Source: Acidobacteriota bacterium (lineage in GTDB: Bacteria; Acidobacteriota; Terriglobia; Terriglobales; Acidobacteriaceae). From it: 64,000 nucleotides of DNA. The DNA lies in assembly GCA_003225055.1 (NCBI GenBank), contig QIAU01000178.1, forward strand, positions 1 through 64,000, given 5' to 3'. The notes under the pieces were generated by a model. That model was not told the DNA's origin, ran no database searches, and worked only from the letters and a program-made list of their open reading frames with translations. A program made the position numbers and the translations under genes. Of the stretch, positions 28,501-35,493 are shown in pieces (position 1 is the first letter of the stretch; the number at the start of each line of letters is the position of its first letter).

Positions 28501-29061
28501 GCTGGTCGTGGAGAAGCCGCCGCCCGGATAACGGATGACGCCGGGACGCAGCTGAAGCAGGTTTTCGTAGTTCCGACCGTTCAGGGGCAGATCGTTAATC
28601 TCTTTATTACTGAGCGTGCCCCCCAAGGTCGAGGAGACCGTATTCAACATGGGAATTTCGCTCGAGACTACGACGGTCTCGCTTACATCGCCCGGTTGCA
28701 GGACAAAATCGATTAGCGCTTCTTGCGCCACTTCCAGCGGGATGTTCTGGCGCTCGACGCTCTTAAAGCCCTTGGCCTCGGCCCGCACTTTGTAGGAGCC
28801 GGGTGCCAGATCAGGGGCTAGATAGGCGCCCGCATCATCGGTGGTCAAGGTTCGGGTGACACCTCTCTGCTCATCGGAGACCGTGACCGTGGCACCTTTC
28901 AAGGCGGCACCGGATGGGTCCGTAACCGTCCCCAGAATGCGGCCCGTGTAGCTCTGACAAAAGAGAGGAAGACACGTCAGGAGCAGGAACCAGGCGATGG
29001 GCAAGACCCGCCTAACTCGGCCCCCGCAATGACGCTGGACGCTCGCACTAGAGGGACGCAT
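25504..29061 (-). CDS. TonB-dependent receptor 2, Oar-like
   Basis: Outer-membrane transporter of 1185 residues. ATG 29061 has GGGAGG about 6 bases upstream. Order: basic N-terminus and signal peptide (to about residue 38), carboxypeptidase-regulatory-like domain (GRILGTVTDPSGAALKG ... GSYKVRAEAKGFKS), plug (NDLPLNGRNYENLLQLRPGV), long barrel ending GLKLLF. It is the first gene of a two-gene unit with the alpha/beta hydrolase and is divergent from a GntR-type regulator 122 bases away. A TTGACA/TAGAGT promoter and a TGGT-N11-ACCA dyad lying over its -10 suggest control by that regulator. The imported substrate is presumably what the divergent operon degrades. Confidence 0.94.
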   Translation of the reverse strand: MRPSSASVQRHCGGRVRRVLPIAWFLLLTCLPLFCQSYTGRILGTVTDPSGAALKGATVTVSDEQRGVTRTLTTDDAGAYLAPDLAPGSYKVRAEAKGFKSVERQNIPLEVAQEALIDFVLQPGDVSETVVVSSEIPMLNTVSSTLGGTLSNKEINDLPLNGRNYENLLQLRPGVIRYPGGGFSTTSANGLRAEDNAYLIDGLFNSEPFSGQSIINGAGIAGDSATILPVDSIQEFNLQQNPPAEFGWKPGAIVNVGLKSGTNAVHGTAYAFGRDTPFDARNYFNVTGTPKQPRNLEQFGGTLGGPIMKDKLFYFGAYEGQRYEVGNITQLSTPATVSLGADPARSLVDAIAALQARNVPISNVSLQIGGCTLGPPVSCNGTGFPTNNGTNPADPTLITFGLPNNVSADNAVGKIDYHITQSHIFSGRYFFGNNSGTVSDASQLQPQWLTQIHTRAQVLGTNWTWIPNSTWVNEVRFGYNRLYQPTFTADHNKPASSYGINTGVTNPLYGGLPRINIAPFYIFPQELGGFNWPKIQGPDTRFQLVDHVSYIRGKHALKFGAELHHDGFTGGAYGGVRGRIKFGFGVNDVFTGATSLEDFFAGVPDKGSQLIGDPTRQIHDWGYASFLQDDWRVTKTLTLNLGMRYELNTVIKDNRNLLGNFDAANGLLQVGKGISVPYDGDHNNFAPRFGFAWDTTGTGKTVVRGGGGLTYETVNWESFLALNNSMGLSTIPTGAIIDGAGGTAGGSIAVGTVNFAGSSLNWDPTISGMQGTVFPTTPLDCFAAPCSILGVDRKLRTPYVWSWTLNVQHALTSNLSLEVAYVGSHGSKLVGIHDINQPPPGAGWTAGPGGTIAQCLASAPAWDQCASGGDAEQAARPFNGKFPYLANTYQMGNIYKSNYNGLQTTLTSRNFHGLSAVVGYTYSHSLDDVGANWDFGAGSGIPQNNLVPHTEYASSDFDIRHRFTLAMTYLIPGKEGFAQLLKGWQLNSIVTLSSAQPWGPMDATTDVTGTGEVLSDRWNFFGRTSDFKSGPIGIPYFPNNSNPACVAQALTVDGGNPSGPADVALGAFGCYAMGNSVMIPPPFTLGTMGRNTFRDTGFRNWDLSVAKNWKFGERFGAQFRAEFFNVLNHPNFANPFGGQNGWAHNDPGGPGNFGCACASPDVAASNPVIGSGGSRAIQLGLKLLF

Positions 29062-29078
29062 AGAACCTCCCGAGGTTG

Positions 29079-29097
29079 TGGTCGGACAACTCTACCA
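29079..29097. promoter_or_regulatory. Putative GntR/FadR-type operator, site 1
   Basis: TGGT (29079-29082), 11 bases, ACCA (29094-29097). It lies over the -10 of the TonB receptor 2 promoter. The same architecture recurs at 29142-29160, and the two centres are 63 bases apart, about six helical turns. FadR-group regulators typically bind TGGT...ACCA dyads, but usually with a 3-base spacer. Confidence 0.45.
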
Positions 29098-29116
29098 CCG
29101 AACAGAAGCATGTCAA
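29089..29116 (-). promoter_or_regulatory. Sigma-70-like promoter for TonB receptor 2
   Basis: On the minus strand TTGACA (29116-29111) is followed after 16 bases by TAGAGT (29094-29089), about 28 bases before the receptor start codon. The -35 is perfect and the -10 matches four of six positions. Confidence 0.5.
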
Positions 29117-29141
29117 GTATTTATGCCGGTTTGTGCAAGTA

Positions 29142-29160
29142 TGGTATAAAGGTCAGACCA
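29142..29160. promoter_or_regulatory. Putative GntR/FadR-type operator, site 2
   Basis: TGGT (29142-29145), 11 bases, ACCA (29157-29160), containing the inner palindrome GGTC-A-GACC at 29151-29159, which resembles the compact FadR/LldR-type operator TGGTCAGACCA. It ends 23 bases before the GTG of the regulator gene, suggesting autoregulation. Confidence 0.5.
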
Positions 29161-29183
29161 CAGGCCCGGGGGGAAGGTTCTTT

Positions 29184-29915
29184 GTGTACAAAGCGGTCCA
29201 ATCGTCGCGACTCTACGAGCGAATCATCGAGCAGATCGAGGAGTCGATCCTGAAGGGCTCGCTCAAAACCGGCGACCAGCTTCCGGCCGAGCGCGAATTA
29301 GCGCAGCAATTTGGTGTGAGCCGGACGGCGGTGCGGGAGGCAGTCAAGGCTCTGCGCGAAAAAGGACTGGTGGAAGCCTATTCCGGGCGCGGAACATTCG
29401 TTACCAACGGGACATCCCAGGCGATCCGCCACTCATTGGACTTGATGACGCGAATCAACCAGCAGGATGGATTGGCTCACCTGGTTGAAGTGCGCGAAAT
29501 TCTCGAGCCTGAAATCGCAGCCATGGCCGCGATACGCATGGATCGACAACAACCCCTGGCAAACATGCGCGAAGCAGTCGCGGTGATGGATCGCGCGTTA
29601 AAGGATCTGGACGCTTACATCGAGGCCGACCTCGGTTTCCACCTCGCGCTGGCCGAGGCGGCCCAGAACCCCATCATTTTGTCTCTCATTGATTCGATTG
29701 TGGGTTTGCTGCGGGAACAGCGGGCGCGAATCTTCTACGTGGAAGGCGGCCCGGAGCGCGGACAGTTTCATCACAAGCGCATCCTCCAGGCTTTAGAGCA
29801 GCGGGATCCGGAAAGGTCGCGTGACGCGATGCGCGCTCATCTGCAACAAGTGCGCGAAGACTCGCGAGTTTCGACGAGCACACCGGACGCGACAAGTGCA
29901 AAGTCCATTTCCTAA
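29184..29915 (+). CDS. FadR-subfamily GntR transcriptional regulator
   Basis: Regulator of 243 residues. The N-terminal winged helix (LYERIIEQIEESILKGSL ... LPAERELAQQFGVSRTAVRE ... GRGTFV) is followed by a mostly helical FCD ligand-binding domain with likely metal-ligand residues (EVREILEPE, D...HLALAEAAQNP, HHKRILQALEQRD). I start at GTG 29184 because GGGGGGAAGG precedes it and the family begins just there; longer in-frame starts read through the operator region. It heads the plus-strand run with the oxidoreductase 18 bases downstream and is divergent from TonB receptor 2. FCD regulators usually sense organic acids, in agreement with the genes around it. Confidence 0.9.
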   Translation: MYKAVQSSRLYERIIEQIEESILKGSLKTGDQLPAERELAQQFGVSRTAVREAVKALREKGLVEAYSGRGTFVTNGTSQAIRHSLDLMTRINQQDGLAHLVEVREILEPEIAAMAAIRMDRQQPLANMREAVAVMDRALKDLDAYIEADLGFHLALAEAAQNPIILSLIDSIVGLLREQRARIFYVEGGPERGQFHHKRILQALEQRDPERSRDAMRAHLQQVREDSRVSTSTPDATSAKSIS

Positions 29916-29933
29916 GGGAGAAGATCTTACCGA

Positions 29934-30815
29934 ATGGCGAAGCTTGGCTTTGTCGGTCTCGGAGTGATGGGAAGCCAGATAGTGAACCGCTTGCTCGGCA
30001 AGGGGCACGTCGTGACCGGCCACAATCGCACGCGCTCCAAGGCGGAGTGGCTGATCGAGCGCGGCATGAAGTGGGCAGATAGTCCCCGTGCCGCCGCCGC
30101 TGCGGCCGACGTGACCTTTGCCATGGTGAGCAACTCCGCTGCGCTAGAGGCCATCACCGACGGGCCGGATGGGGTTTTGGCTGGGCTCGGCCAAGGCAAG
30201 ATTTTCGTCGACATGAGTACCGTGAGCCCTGCCGTGAGCCGCAGCCTCGCGGCCAGAGTTCGTGAAAAAAAAGCCGACATGGTCGATGCCCCGGTGTCGG
30301 GAAGCGTAATCACGTTACAGGAAGGAAAGTTGTCTGTGATGGTCGGCGGCTGTCTTGAAACTTTCGAGCGCGTGAAACCGCTGCTCCAGGATATCGGATC
30401 CAAGGTTACTTACGTTGGCGAAAACGGCCTGGCGCTCTCCATGAAAATTGCCATCAATATAAGCCTGGCTACCCAGATGCTGGCCTTCTCTGAAGGCGTG
30501 TTGCTGGCTGAAAAGAGTGGGATCCCGCGAAAAACCGCGGTAGAGGTTCTCACCCATAGCGCGGTTGCCTCGCCGATGATTCAATATCGAGGACCCTTCG
30601 TTCTCGAGCAACCCGAAGAAGCCTGGTTCGACGTCGGCATGATGCAAAAGGATATGGGGCTGGCGCTGGAGATGGGACGACGCCTTGACGTGCCACTCCC
30701 GACCACCGCTCTCTCCAATGAATTTCTCACCGCCGCGCGGGCCATGGGCCTGGCCAAGCAGGATTTTGCAGTGATGTTCGACGTATTGGCCCGTATGTCG
30801 GGAGTAGGGAAATGA
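29934..30815 (+). CDS. NAD(P)-dependent beta-hydroxyacid dehydrogenase (3-hydroxyisobutyrate dehydrogenase family)
   Basis: Cytoplasmic oxidoreductase of 293 residues, the usual family length. The Rossmann motif GFVGLGVMG is at residues 5-13, the substrate-binding motif DAPVSGS at ~118-124, and the catalytic Lys171 is in GLALSMKIA. The family oxidises or reduces 3-hydroxy acids such as 3-hydroxyisobutyrate, tartronate semialdehyde or sulfolactaldehyde; substrate cannot be read from sequence. Its stop overlaps the E1-alpha start by 4 bases (ATGA), so the two are coupled. Its place between a FadR-type regulator and a 2-oxoacid dehydrogenase suggests a step before oxidative decarboxylation. Confidence 0.9.
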   Translation: MAKLGFVGLGVMGSQIVNRLLGKGHVVTGHNRTRSKAEWLIERGMKWADSPRAAAAAADVTFAMVSNSAALEAITDGPDGVLAGLGQGKIFVDMSTVSPAVSRSLAARVREKKADMVDAPVSGSVITLQEGKLSVMVGGCLETFERVKPLLQDIGSKVTYVGENGLALSMKIAINISLATQMLAFSEGVLLAEKSGIPRKTAVEVLTHSAVASPMIQYRGPFVLEQPEEAWFDVGMMQKDMGLALEMGRRLDVPLPTTALSNEFLTAARAMGLAKQDFAVMFDVLARMSGVGK

Positions 30816-31810
30816 CGGCCACCACGTACCGTACGGGTGCTGATGCGAGAATCTCAGTGGAACAATGGATCCGCATGTATCGCCGGATGGTGAGCATTCG
30901 TCGGTTCGAGGAACAGGTGAATGAGCTGTACACGCGGGCCCTTATGCCTGGTCTGGCGCATCTCTATATTGGCGAAGAGGCGGTGGCAGTAGGGATATGC
31001 GAAGCGCTCCGCTCTGACGATTACATCACGAGCACGCACCGCGGCCACGGACATTGTCTGGCCAAAGGGGCTTCGCCCGACCGGATGTTCGCCGAGTTGC
31101 TGGGCAAGGAAGCGGGGTATTGCCGCGGCAAGGGCGGATCGATGCACATTGCCGATCCGGCCACCGGCAATTTGGGAGCGAACGCCATCGTGGCGGGAAG
31201 CATGGGTATTGCCACCGGGGCTGCATTCTCTGCGAAGCGGCTGCGCACCAATCGGGTTGTGGTGTGCTTCTTTGGCGAAGGAGCACTGGGACAGGGCGTG
31301 CTATATGAGGTGATGAACCTGGCTCAATTATGGAAGCTGCCGGTCATCTACGTCTGCGAAAACAATCTGTATAACGAATACACCCACTACTCCGAAACAA
31401 CTGCGGGCGACATTCTCGCTCGCGCTACAGCCTTCGGATTAAGCGCGGAGAGTGTCGACGGGCAGGATGTGCGCCTGGTGCATGAAGCAGCAGCACGCCT
31501 GGTTGAGGCTTCGCGCCAGGGCAAAGGTCCCGCCTTCCTGATGTGCAAAACCTACCGCTATCACGGACATCATGTAGGCGACATTAACCGCGAGTACTAC
31601 CGCTCGAAGCAGGAAGAGCAGGGCTGGAAAACCGAACGCGACCCCATTCAGCGCTTGAGAGATTGGCTGATCAAAGAGAATCTCACGGACGCGGCCAGCT
31701 TGGATCGCATTGACTCAGAGGCGAAAACCGAGATTGAGAAAGCTGTCGAGTTCGCACTGGCGGCGCCCTATCCCAAGCCGGGGGAGGTGGATCAGGACGT
31801 TTATGCCTGA
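30812..31810 (+). CDS. Thiamine-diphosphate-dependent dehydrogenase E1, alpha subunit
   Basis: Alpha subunit (332 residues) of a 2-oxoacid or acetoin dehydrogenase E1, which decarboxylates the substrate and passes the acyl group to lipoyl-E2. The TPP-binding stretch FGEGALGQGVLYEVMNLAQLW has the GDG...N-type layout with GEG. The motifs THRGHGH, RGKGGSMH, NNLYNEYTHYSE and TYRYHGHHVGD are those of the acetoin/pyruvate-type alpha2-beta2 E1. Length and the THYS motif fit the acetoin dehydrogenase group better than branched-chain enzymes, but substrate remains open. It overlaps both neighbours, as expected for a tightly coupled operon. Confidence 0.93.
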   Translation: MTATTYRTGADARISVEQWIRMYRRMVSIRRFEEQVNELYTRALMPGLAHLYIGEEAVAVGICEALRSDDYITSTHRGHGHCLAKGASPDRMFAELLGKEAGYCRGKGGSMHIADPATGNLGANAIVAGSMGIATGAAFSAKRLRTNRVVVCFFGEGALGQGVLYEVMNLAQLWKLPVIYVCENNLYNEYTHYSETTAGDILARATAFGLSAESVDGQDVRLVHEAAARLVEASRQGKGPAFLMCKTYRYHGHHVGDINREYYRSKQEEQGWKTERDPIQRLRDWLIKENLTDAASLDRIDSEAKTEIEKAVEFALAAPYPKPGEVDQDVYA

Positions 31811-32795
31811 AGCGGTCCGTGAGTTGACATTTGCGCAGGCGGTGCGAGAAGCGCTCGCCGAGGAAATGCGCCGCGACGAGCGGGTCTGCATCTTGGGCGA
31901 AGATGTAGCGGAAGCCGGCACTCCGTTCAAAGTCTTGTCCGGCCTGGTAGAGGAATTCGGCAAGGAGCGCGTGCTGGATACGCCGATTTCCGAAGCCGGA
32001 TTTACCGGACTTGCGGTCGGCGCCGCGATGACCGGCATTCGCCCCGTGGTGGACATCATGTTCGGCGACTTCATCACCCTGACCATGGACCAGATGGTGA
32101 ACCAGGCGGCCAAAGTCCACTACATGTCAGGAGGGAAATGGAAGGTCCCCATGGTGATGCGCACGACGCTAGGAGCCACGCGCCGTTCGGCAGCGCAGCA
32201 CTCGCAATCGCTGCACGCGTGGTTCAGCCATGTGCCCGGGCTGAAGGTTATTTTGCCGTCCACACCCTACGACGCGAAGGGGCTGTTGAAGACGGCGATC
32301 CGCGACGAGAATCCTTGTGTCTTCTTTGAAGACAAGATGATGTACAAGCTGAGAGGGCCCGTACCGGAGGAGGAATATACCATCCCGCTGGGTAAGGCAG
32401 ACGTCAAACGCGCGGGCCGAGACATTACCATTGTCGCGACCAGCAGCATGGTGCAGGTGGCGCTGGGAGCAGCGACCCTGCTGGAGGAAAGCGGGATCAG
32501 CGCGGAAGTGATCGATCCGCGCACGACTTGGCCACTGGATGAGAAGACTCTGATTGAATCGGCAAAGAAGACTTCGCGGGCTATCGTGGTGGACGAGGGC
32601 TACGTCCGTTACGGTGTTACGGCCGAGATCGCGGCCGTGATTTCTGCCGGCGCTTTTTACAATCTGGACGCGCCAGTGAAACGAATCGGAGCCATGCACG
32701 TTCCGATTCCGTTCTCGCCGCCGCTGGAAGATCTGACGGTGCCCACGGAGAACGTCGTGTTTGAGGCGGCCCGGGAGCTTTGCGCGCACGCGTGA
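31803..32795 (+). CDS. Thiamine-diphosphate-dependent dehydrogenase E1, beta subunit
   Basis: Beta subunit of 330 residues. ATG 31803 overlaps the end of the alpha gene by 8 bases; the frame is open upstream but that part is alpha-coding. Family motifs: REALAEEMRRDERVCILGED, DTPISEAGFTGLAVGAAMTG, PVVDIMFGDFITLTMDQ and, in the C-terminal transketolase-like domain, EVIDPRTTWPLDEKT. It pairs with the alpha subunit to form the E1 heterotetramer. The next gene follows after 78 bases with its own strong ribosome-binding site. Confidence 0.94.
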   Translation: MPEAVRELTFAQAVREALAEEMRRDERVCILGEDVAEAGTPFKVLSGLVEEFGKERVLDTPISEAGFTGLAVGAAMTGIRPVVDIMFGDFITLTMDQMVNQAAKVHYMSGGKWKVPMVMRTTLGATRRSAAQHSQSLHAWFSHVPGLKVILPSTPYDAKGLLKTAIRDENPCVFFEDKMMYKLRGPVPEEEYTIPLGKADVKRAGRDITIVATSSMVQVALGAATLLEESGISAEVIDPRTTWPLDEKTLIESAKKTSRAIVVDEGYVRYGVTAEIAAVISAGAFYNLDAPVKRIGAMHVPIPFSPPLEDLTVPTENVVFEAARELCAHA

Positions 32796-32873
32796 CCCCC
32801 TAGCTCTTTTGGGGCAACACGCAATCGTCGGTCAAGCGAGCGCTTTATGGCGCCGTAGTACAGGAGGTAGATC

Positions 32874-34220
32874 ATGGCACTGCCAACTTCTGGAACCATG
32901 GCGGTGGATTGGGAACAGCGGGTTGACTTCGACCGTCTGCGTCGCGAGCGTCTGGCGCGGGCCAAGGCGCTGCTGGCGAAGTCGGAGATGGGAGCCCTCC
33001 TTTGCTTTGACATGAACAATGTTCGCTACCTGACGGCCACGCACATCGGCACATGGGCGCAGGACAAGGCGAATCGTTTCACTCTGCTGCCGCAAAACGA
33101 TGAACCCATCCTCTGGGACTTTGGCTCCGCTGCCCGCCATCACCAACTGCATTGCCCCTGGCTGGGCGAGCGCTCACGGCCGGGCATCTCCATGTTGCGT
33201 GGCGCGATGTCGCCGGAAATGGGTCGCGCCGAAGACGTCGCCCGCAAGATTCGGGTTGAGCTCGAAATGCGCGGTCTGCACAAGGAACCGCTGGGCATCG
33301 ACATTATCGAACCCCCGGTGCTGTTTGCTCTCGAGAAGGAAGGGATTAGAGTCGTCGATGGCCAACAGGTCATGTCCGATGCGCGGGTCATCAAGACGGA
33401 GGACGAAATCGCGCTGTTGAACATGTCGGCCATGATGGTGGATGCGGCATACGACGAACTCTACCGCGCGATGAAGCCGGGCCTGCGCGAGAACGAGGCG
33501 GTTGGGCTAGTTAGCAAGGTTTTGTACGATCTGGGCTCAGAGTATGTCGAGGCAGTCAACGCCATCTCCGGCGAGCGCTGCAACCCGCATCCGCACGTCT
33601 TTTCCGATCGCGTGCTGCGCCCGGGCGATCCCGTCTATTACGACATCCTGCATTCCTACATGGGATACCGCACCTGCTACTACCGGTGTTTCACGGTGGG
33701 CTACGCATCCCATGCGATGGTCGATGCATACAAGCGGTGTCGCCAGTATCTCGACGCTGCGATTGAGCTGGTCCGGCCAGGCCGCACAACAGCTGAGATC
33801 GCGGCGGTTTGGCCCCGGGCGCAAGAGTTCGGTTTCCCCAACGAAGAAGCATGTTTTGCGTTGCAATATGGGCATGGGGTAGGTCTCGCCATCTGGGAGA
33901 AGCCGGTGATCAGCCGGCTGGTTTCCTTCGAACATCCGCACCAGATCAAGCCGGGTATGGTGTTCGCCCTCGAGACATTCTGGCCTTCGACCGACGGTTG
34001 GAGCGCGGCGCGTATTGAGGAAGAAATTGTCGTGACTCCGACTGGCCACGAAGTGATCACCCGCTTCCCGGCGGAAGAGCTGCTGGTCGCCGGGGCACAC
34101 TATTTCACGGTGAATGGCCCGCTGCCCACCACCCGCGAGACCGAAACTGCCCCGAGCCAAGGCATCATTGACATGATTGAAGCCAGCTCGAAAACGGAAA
34201 AGGTAGGAGTTTCCGAGTAA
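32874..34220 (+). CDS. M24-fold protein (Xaa-Pro peptidase/creatinase-like) with altered metal site
   Basis: Protein of 448 residues; ATG 32874 follows AGGAGGTAG. An N-terminal creatinase-like domain (to ~170) precedes a pita-bread domain. Canonical M24 enzymes bind two metals through Asp-Asp-His-Glu-Glu. Here the equivalents are Asp257 (YYDILHSYMG), Cys268 exactly 11 residues later where the second Asp belongs (GYRTCYYR), His334 (GHGVGL), Glu367 (ALETF) and Glu382/383 (RIEEE). Loss of that Asp argues against ordinary aminopeptidase P activity; creatinase and DMSP lyase DddP show that this fold can do non-peptidase chemistry. It sits between E1-beta and E2 of a dehydrogenase complex, so it may act on the pathway substrate. 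Its function is unknown. Confidence 0.8.
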   Translation: MALPTSGTMAVDWEQRVDFDRLRRERLARAKALLAKSEMGALLCFDMNNVRYLTATHIGTWAQDKANRFTLLPQNDEPILWDFGSAARHHQLHCPWLGERSRPGISMLRGAMSPEMGRAEDVARKIRVELEMRGLHKEPLGIDIIEPPVLFALEKEGIRVVDGQQVMSDARVIKTEDEIALLNMSAMMVDAAYDELYRAMKPGLRENEAVGLVSKVLYDLGSEYVEAVNAISGERCNPHPHVFSDRVLRPGDPVYYDILHSYMGYRTCYYRCFTVGYASHAMVDAYKRCRQYLDAAIELVRPGRTTAEIAAVWPRAQEFGFPNEEACFALQYGHGVGLAIWEKPVISRLVSFEHPHQIKPGMVFALETFWPSTDGWSAARIEEEIVVTPTGHEVITRFPAEELLVAGAHYFTVNGPLPTTRETETAPSQGIIDMIEASSKTEKVGVSE

Positions 34221-34258
34221 ATCGTTCGGGCTAAAATCGCTCGCGATTGATCCCTTTT

Positions 34259-35440
34259 ATGCCTATCGGCGTTGTTATGCCCGCTCTGGAAATGGCGCAG
34301 GAAACCGGCAAGCTTATCGCCTGGCGGAAGAAAGAAGGCGAGAGTGTCGCCAAGGGCGAAACTCTGCTGGAAGTGGAAACCGACAAGGCGGTAATGGAAA
34401 TTGAAGCCCCGGGGGACGGTATTCTCGCTGGCGTCAAAGTGCGCGAAGGCGCTGAAGTGCCAGTCGGCCAGACCATCGCATGGATTGTGCGGCCCGGTGA
34501 AGCTCCGCCCACGGAAGTGTCGTCCTCGGAAATTAGTGGGCGAACGATGACTTCTGCCGCCCGCGCCGCCGCGCCTGTCCCAACAACTTCGGAGCCGCCC
34601 TCCGGAGCGAATCCAGACATTTCTCCCAAAGCTCGTCGCCTTGCCCGCGAGCACGGCATCGACATCCGTCAACTCCGCGGGTCGGGACCTGACGGTGCAA
34701 TTCTGGCTGAGGACATTCTTGCCGTTGTGGCAGCGCAGGGAACACCGGCTCCTGCCGATGCCGAGAACCTGGGTCCGGTTGGGCGGCTCATGGCCGAGCG
34801 AACGACCCAGGGCTGGACTACGGTTCCGCATTTCTTCGTCGTGCGCCACCTGGACGCCGGTGCGCTGGTTCAGGCGCGCAACAAGCTAGCACCCGCCATC
34901 GAAAAGACGCATGGTATTCGGTCCACCCTAACTGACCTGCTGACTGCGCTGGTTGCCCGGGTACTGCCGAAACACCCGCGAGTGAATGCGAGTTGGAGCG
35001 GCACCAGCATACGTCTGAACAAAGATGTGAACATTGCCATTCTAATGGCGGTGGACGAGGGCGTCGTAGCGGCCGTGATTCACAATGCTGATAGCTGCGA
35101 CCTGGCTGCAATTGCCTGGCAGCGGCACGAACTGGCTGAGCGGGCGAGAGCGGGCCGGTTGCGTCCAGCTGACGTGTCGGGTGCAACTTTTACGATCAGT
35201 AATCTTGGGATGTACAACGTTGACGCCTTCAGCGCGATCATCACCCCACCTCAGGCCGCAATTCTGGCGGTTGGCCAAATCGCCGATCGGGTTGTGCCGG
35301 TGGAGGGCCGGCCCAGCGTCCGGCCTATGATGACCATGACTCTCTCCGCAGATCACCGAGTTGCGGATGGTGCGCGGGCGGCGGCGTTTCTTAACGACCT
35401 GGCTGAGGCTATTTGCGAACCGGAAAAGCAACTGCCGTAA
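34259..35440 (+). CDS. 2-oxoacid dehydrogenase E2 (dihydrolipoamide acyltransferase)
   Basis: Acyltransferase core of the complex, 393 residues from ATG 34259. Order: one lipoyl domain with the lipoylated Lys43 in ETDKAVMEIEAP; an Ala/Pro-rich linker; a peripheral subunit-binding domain (ISPKARRLAREHGID ... GAILAEDIL); a catalytic domain ending with the active-site motif DHRVADG. It begins 38 bases after the M24 gene and has no clear Shine-Dalgarno. With E1-alpha and E1-beta it makes a 2-oxoacid or acetoin dehydrogenase complex; no E3 lipoamide dehydrogenase is present in the window, so E3 must be shared from elsewhere. It is the last plus-strand gene of the run. Confidence 0.92.
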   Translation: MPIGVVMPALEMAQETGKLIAWRKKEGESVAKGETLLEVETDKAVMEIEAPGDGILAGVKVREGAEVPVGQTIAWIVRPGEAPPTEVSSSEISGRTMTSAARAAAPVPTTSEPPSGANPDISPKARRLAREHGIDIRQLRGSGPDGAILAEDILAVVAAQGTPAPADAENLGPVGRLMAERTTQGWTTVPHFFVVRHLDAGALVQARNKLAPAIEKTHGIRSTLTDLLTALVARVLPKHPRVNASWSGTSIRLNKDVNIAILMAVDEGVVAAVIHNADSCDLAAIAWQRHELAERARAGRLRPADVSGATFTISNLGMYNVDAFSAIITPPQAAILAVGQIADRVVPVEGRPSVRPMMTMTLSADHRVADGARAAAFLNDLAEAICEPEKQLP

Positions 35441-35493
35441 CTCCAAGTGGGGATTCGCGGATGGGGTCGTGGCCGATTCACAAGCTCACGGCC

